NCBI GenBank assembly: GCA_000226015.1
Contig: JH153193.1
Span: forward strand, 39,727-74,894
Length of the DNA stretch: 35,168 bases
Source: Mnemiopsis leidyi
Taxonomy: Eukaryota; Ctenophora; Tentaculata; Lobata; Bolinopsidae
Direction of reading: 5' to 3'
The notes beneath the pieces are model-generated. The model did no database searches. It was not told the DNA's origin and saw only the letters and a list, made by a program, of their open reading frames with translations. Positions 32,624-35,168 of the stretch are shown here, piece after piece (within the stretch, counting starts at the first letter, position 1; each line of letters begins with the position of its first letter). Position numbers and translations under genes: made by a program.

Positions 32624-35076
32624 GGTCCTTGGTGTCGCTTTTTCTGGTCAACTTTATATGTTGTGAAACTTGTTGATATGAATAGTATCTCGGGTCGAAA
32701 TAGAATTATTGCTTCCTTAACCTGCATTTTCTTTTTCCGAAAATGTGCCGTGTCTTTAATCGTATATTATATTTTTTTGCACAGCTGATGAATTTGACAT
32801 ACAAATTGCACCGGAGCATTACCCAGATTTAATCCTTGAGTTCATGCTCCTTGTCTTGTACTTTTGTAATCCTTCGGTGCAAACTGTAAAAACTACGATG
32901 CGGAAGATTGACTGAATTAGTAAAATGTATGCAGAACTAGACTAATCCTATCAGAAGTACAGTATTACTCGAGCTATTAACTGGTCTTAGTTTTGTTGCT
33001 AAATTATAGATTTAAATATTAAATCATTTCCCGTCTGGTTTAACTAATGATCCGTATATTCGGTTCGTATTTAACTGCCCATTTTAATTCGCTGTACGGC
33101 CGCTGCCGTTGCAGGATGATTTTGATAAATTCATTGCAATTTTAAACGTCTTGGCATTTAATTTCCTGAAAGAGTTCTCAATTAGCATAATTAGTGTTCA
33201 TTAAAAGTGGGCAGATAATTATGGGCCAGGGATTCCATCATTTTCTCGTTATATTACCGTCAAAAATATGTTTTGAAAAGTCGTCCTCTTTCTTTTCAGC
33301 CTCTCTGCTAAGTTGTAAGTCCGGTTTTGAAGTCTATTAGAGAAATTCTGATCAGTCCTTAAAACTTTTTATCTGACTTGCCTTGCTTCGAAGCATGTCA
33401 TGTAAGATATTTATAATGTCCAAGAAGACTAAAAATAAGCAGATGTTTTGTCGTTGCTGATAAATACTATCTCCTGATTTCTATAAACTGCTTTATTTTT
33501 AAGAGTTTTTGAGTGTGTTATTTACTGTCGACAGCAACAGTTTACAGATGATTTCCTCGCTTGTTAAATTCTCAATAGTTATAGTATTTCTTTTGCCATA
33601 AGCGTGGGGCGACTTAAAGAATTATAGGCGTTTATTATCTATAAATTAATTTCTTCATAGGCGTCTCATAAGGAAAACGTAGTTCTTATACCCCAGAGCA
33701 AACTCTGAAATTTTTGTGTTTTTAATCGGTGTATAGAGAACGGTATTTTTGAGAACGACGTTTGACCCCTCCCCGTTCCCACTCCATTAGAATAACTTTT
33801 GCACTATGAGGGAAAATGCAAAAGTTTGTCCTTAACATTTGCCTGTGCAAGGAATCCAAAGAGTTTTCGCTCTGAAATACTTTGACTTTAATTAAATAAA
33901 AGTACAATGTGTTCTCTTTACCGGCAAATTTAGGAAAATTAGAATTGGGCGGTAAGAGTTTAGAAAGTTTAATTTGAATTTGTCGCTCAAAAATTTGCAG
34001 ACATAGAAAGCTGCCATGTCTGAGTGCATTGCATGTCATGTTCTGAATTCTTTTTCAGTGGTCTGTCTAATTCTCCGGGTGTATTACACGCATCTTTTCT
34101 GCATTTTCCCCCTGATTTATGAAAACTTCCCCATACGCCTATGCATTTGGGTTTAAATGGTAGTATTTTACTGTGAGAAACCGCGAACAATGGAGCAATT
34201 TTACTCATTTTTAAAGATTTTTACTTATTGATAAGAAGTCTGTTTCCTATGTGAGTATTTGGCATGGATTGATATTTACTGTTGCATCTGTGCCGTGTAT
34301 TTGTTCTTGACTTTATAGTTTGTTTTTACACTGGACTATCCATAGTAGGTGTGTGCGAATTTTTATTTCCATCAATGCGATGGTATTGATTTACATAGAA
34401 GTTTATTCTTAACATACATTTCAAAGATATTCGCTGTATTTTACGCCTTTTCATGAATTTTCTCATTCTCAGCAATATTCGTTTTATGATTTGTTGATAT
34501 TCGTAAATTTGGTATTGCTATAACAGTTCATACAAGTATACTATGATGATGTATGAATTTGGAATACTATATATAAACACTATCTCTATTTCTTTGTTAT
34601 ACTTGTGTTGTTTGAATCACTTTGAATAATTTGACATAATGTTAACTAGAGTTGAATTTACCAATTGTATGCACTGGCTGTGTTCCGACGCTGTCAATAT
34701 TAGTATTACTCATAAATATTTTCATAATATAACTATTAACTTATACCATTTTCGTGTTAATCAAAATTCAGAAAAAAATCCTGTTTCCCTGCTTAACTTC
34801 AAATTTAATAACTTAGTTGATTATCTCTGAAGACCCGAAAGTGAAAATTTATTTTTTAGAAAACTTTTCGTCAAATTCAAAATCAAATATTTCGAACTGA
34901 CACGTTCACATCCATTTACTCAAATTATTTATTTAATAGTAGAGACTGAGAGAGAGAGTCGGGAGTCGAGATTGCTCGATATGAGGTCCTGAAATAGGTC
35001 CCCTTCCCACTTGAAGAAAGAACATTCAATTTCAAATAAAAATCATCAATCACAAATTTCGCGCTGAGTTTGGATA

Positions 35077-35077
<1 letters not shown>

Positions 35078-35136
<59 letters not shown>
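35078..35136. repeat. CT and CTAT microsatellites
   Basis: A (TC)n run passes into (TCTA)n for about 40 bases, close to the window end. Confidence 0.97.
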
Positions 35137-35168
35137 GTACGGCAGCGCGCATCCTCAGTCTTCTGTCT

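Larger units (their letters stand above)
31532..35168 (+). other. Presumed 3' UTR and intergenic DNA
   Basis: No gene is recognised on either strand. An AATAAA at about 32504 is a possible but distant polyadenylation signal. The E-box minisatellite (32510-32623) and the terminal microsatellites (35078-35136) are annotated separately. Confidence 0.55.

Noticed and set aside
33722-34039. 105-residue open frame on the - strand
   Set aside because: Composition and lack of motifs or splice sites fit chance; no family recognised.

Overview
The window is nuclear DNA from an animal. Coding sequence is broken into short exons with GT-AG introns, one intron holds a TTAGGG array, and a tRNA-derived SINE and several MITE-like elements are present. 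Base composition looks AT-rich by eye. The main proteins are recognisable but divergent from vertebrate and fly homologues, which suggests a non-model invertebrate. A cnidarian or another early-branching lineage is possible, but the sequence does not settle this.

Layout. Bases 1-4920 carry no gene I can support. From 4964 to about 31531 on the + strand, a chain of exons with compatible phases encodes an IGF2BP/Imp-like RNA-binding protein of about 914-924 residues. It has RRM1 (exons 1-3), RRM2 (exons 3-5), a basic linker, KH1 (exons 7-8) and a divergent KH2 (exons 9-10). A long low-complexity tail rich in S, P, N, Q and Y follows (exons 11-22), with two polyglutamine tracts in exon 15 and two candidate last exons. 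The IGF2BP KH3-KH4 pair was not found. Intron 11 is about 11.5 kb. On its opposite strand lies a complete five-exon class A GPCR gene (16637 down to 13735, 364 residues). Bases 31532-35168 contain presumed 3' UTR or intergenic DNA, an E-box minisatellite and terminal microsatellites.

The most unusual signal is in the introns of the IGF2BP-like gene. Several tandem arrays are built from the gene's own splice boundaries. Intron 7 repeats the exon 7 donor about 13 times. Intron 8 repeats the exon 9 acceptor and first exon bases 7 times before the real one, and several units form a complete branch point/acceptor/30-nt in-frame micro-exon/donor cassette. Intron 11 ends in an array whose last unit is the exon 12 acceptor. 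Intron 22 repeats the exon 22 donor. Exons 7-9 encode the KH1-KH2 module, so alternative use of these sites would change or truncate the RNA-binding core.

Other elements are a MITE-like insertion with a TTAGGG core and a possible 9-bp target duplication, a three-hairpin foldback element, a pogo-like MITE, a tiny A-tailed retroposon with a 12-bp target duplication, and a duplicated segment around a 10-N gap that looks like an assembly or haplotype problem.
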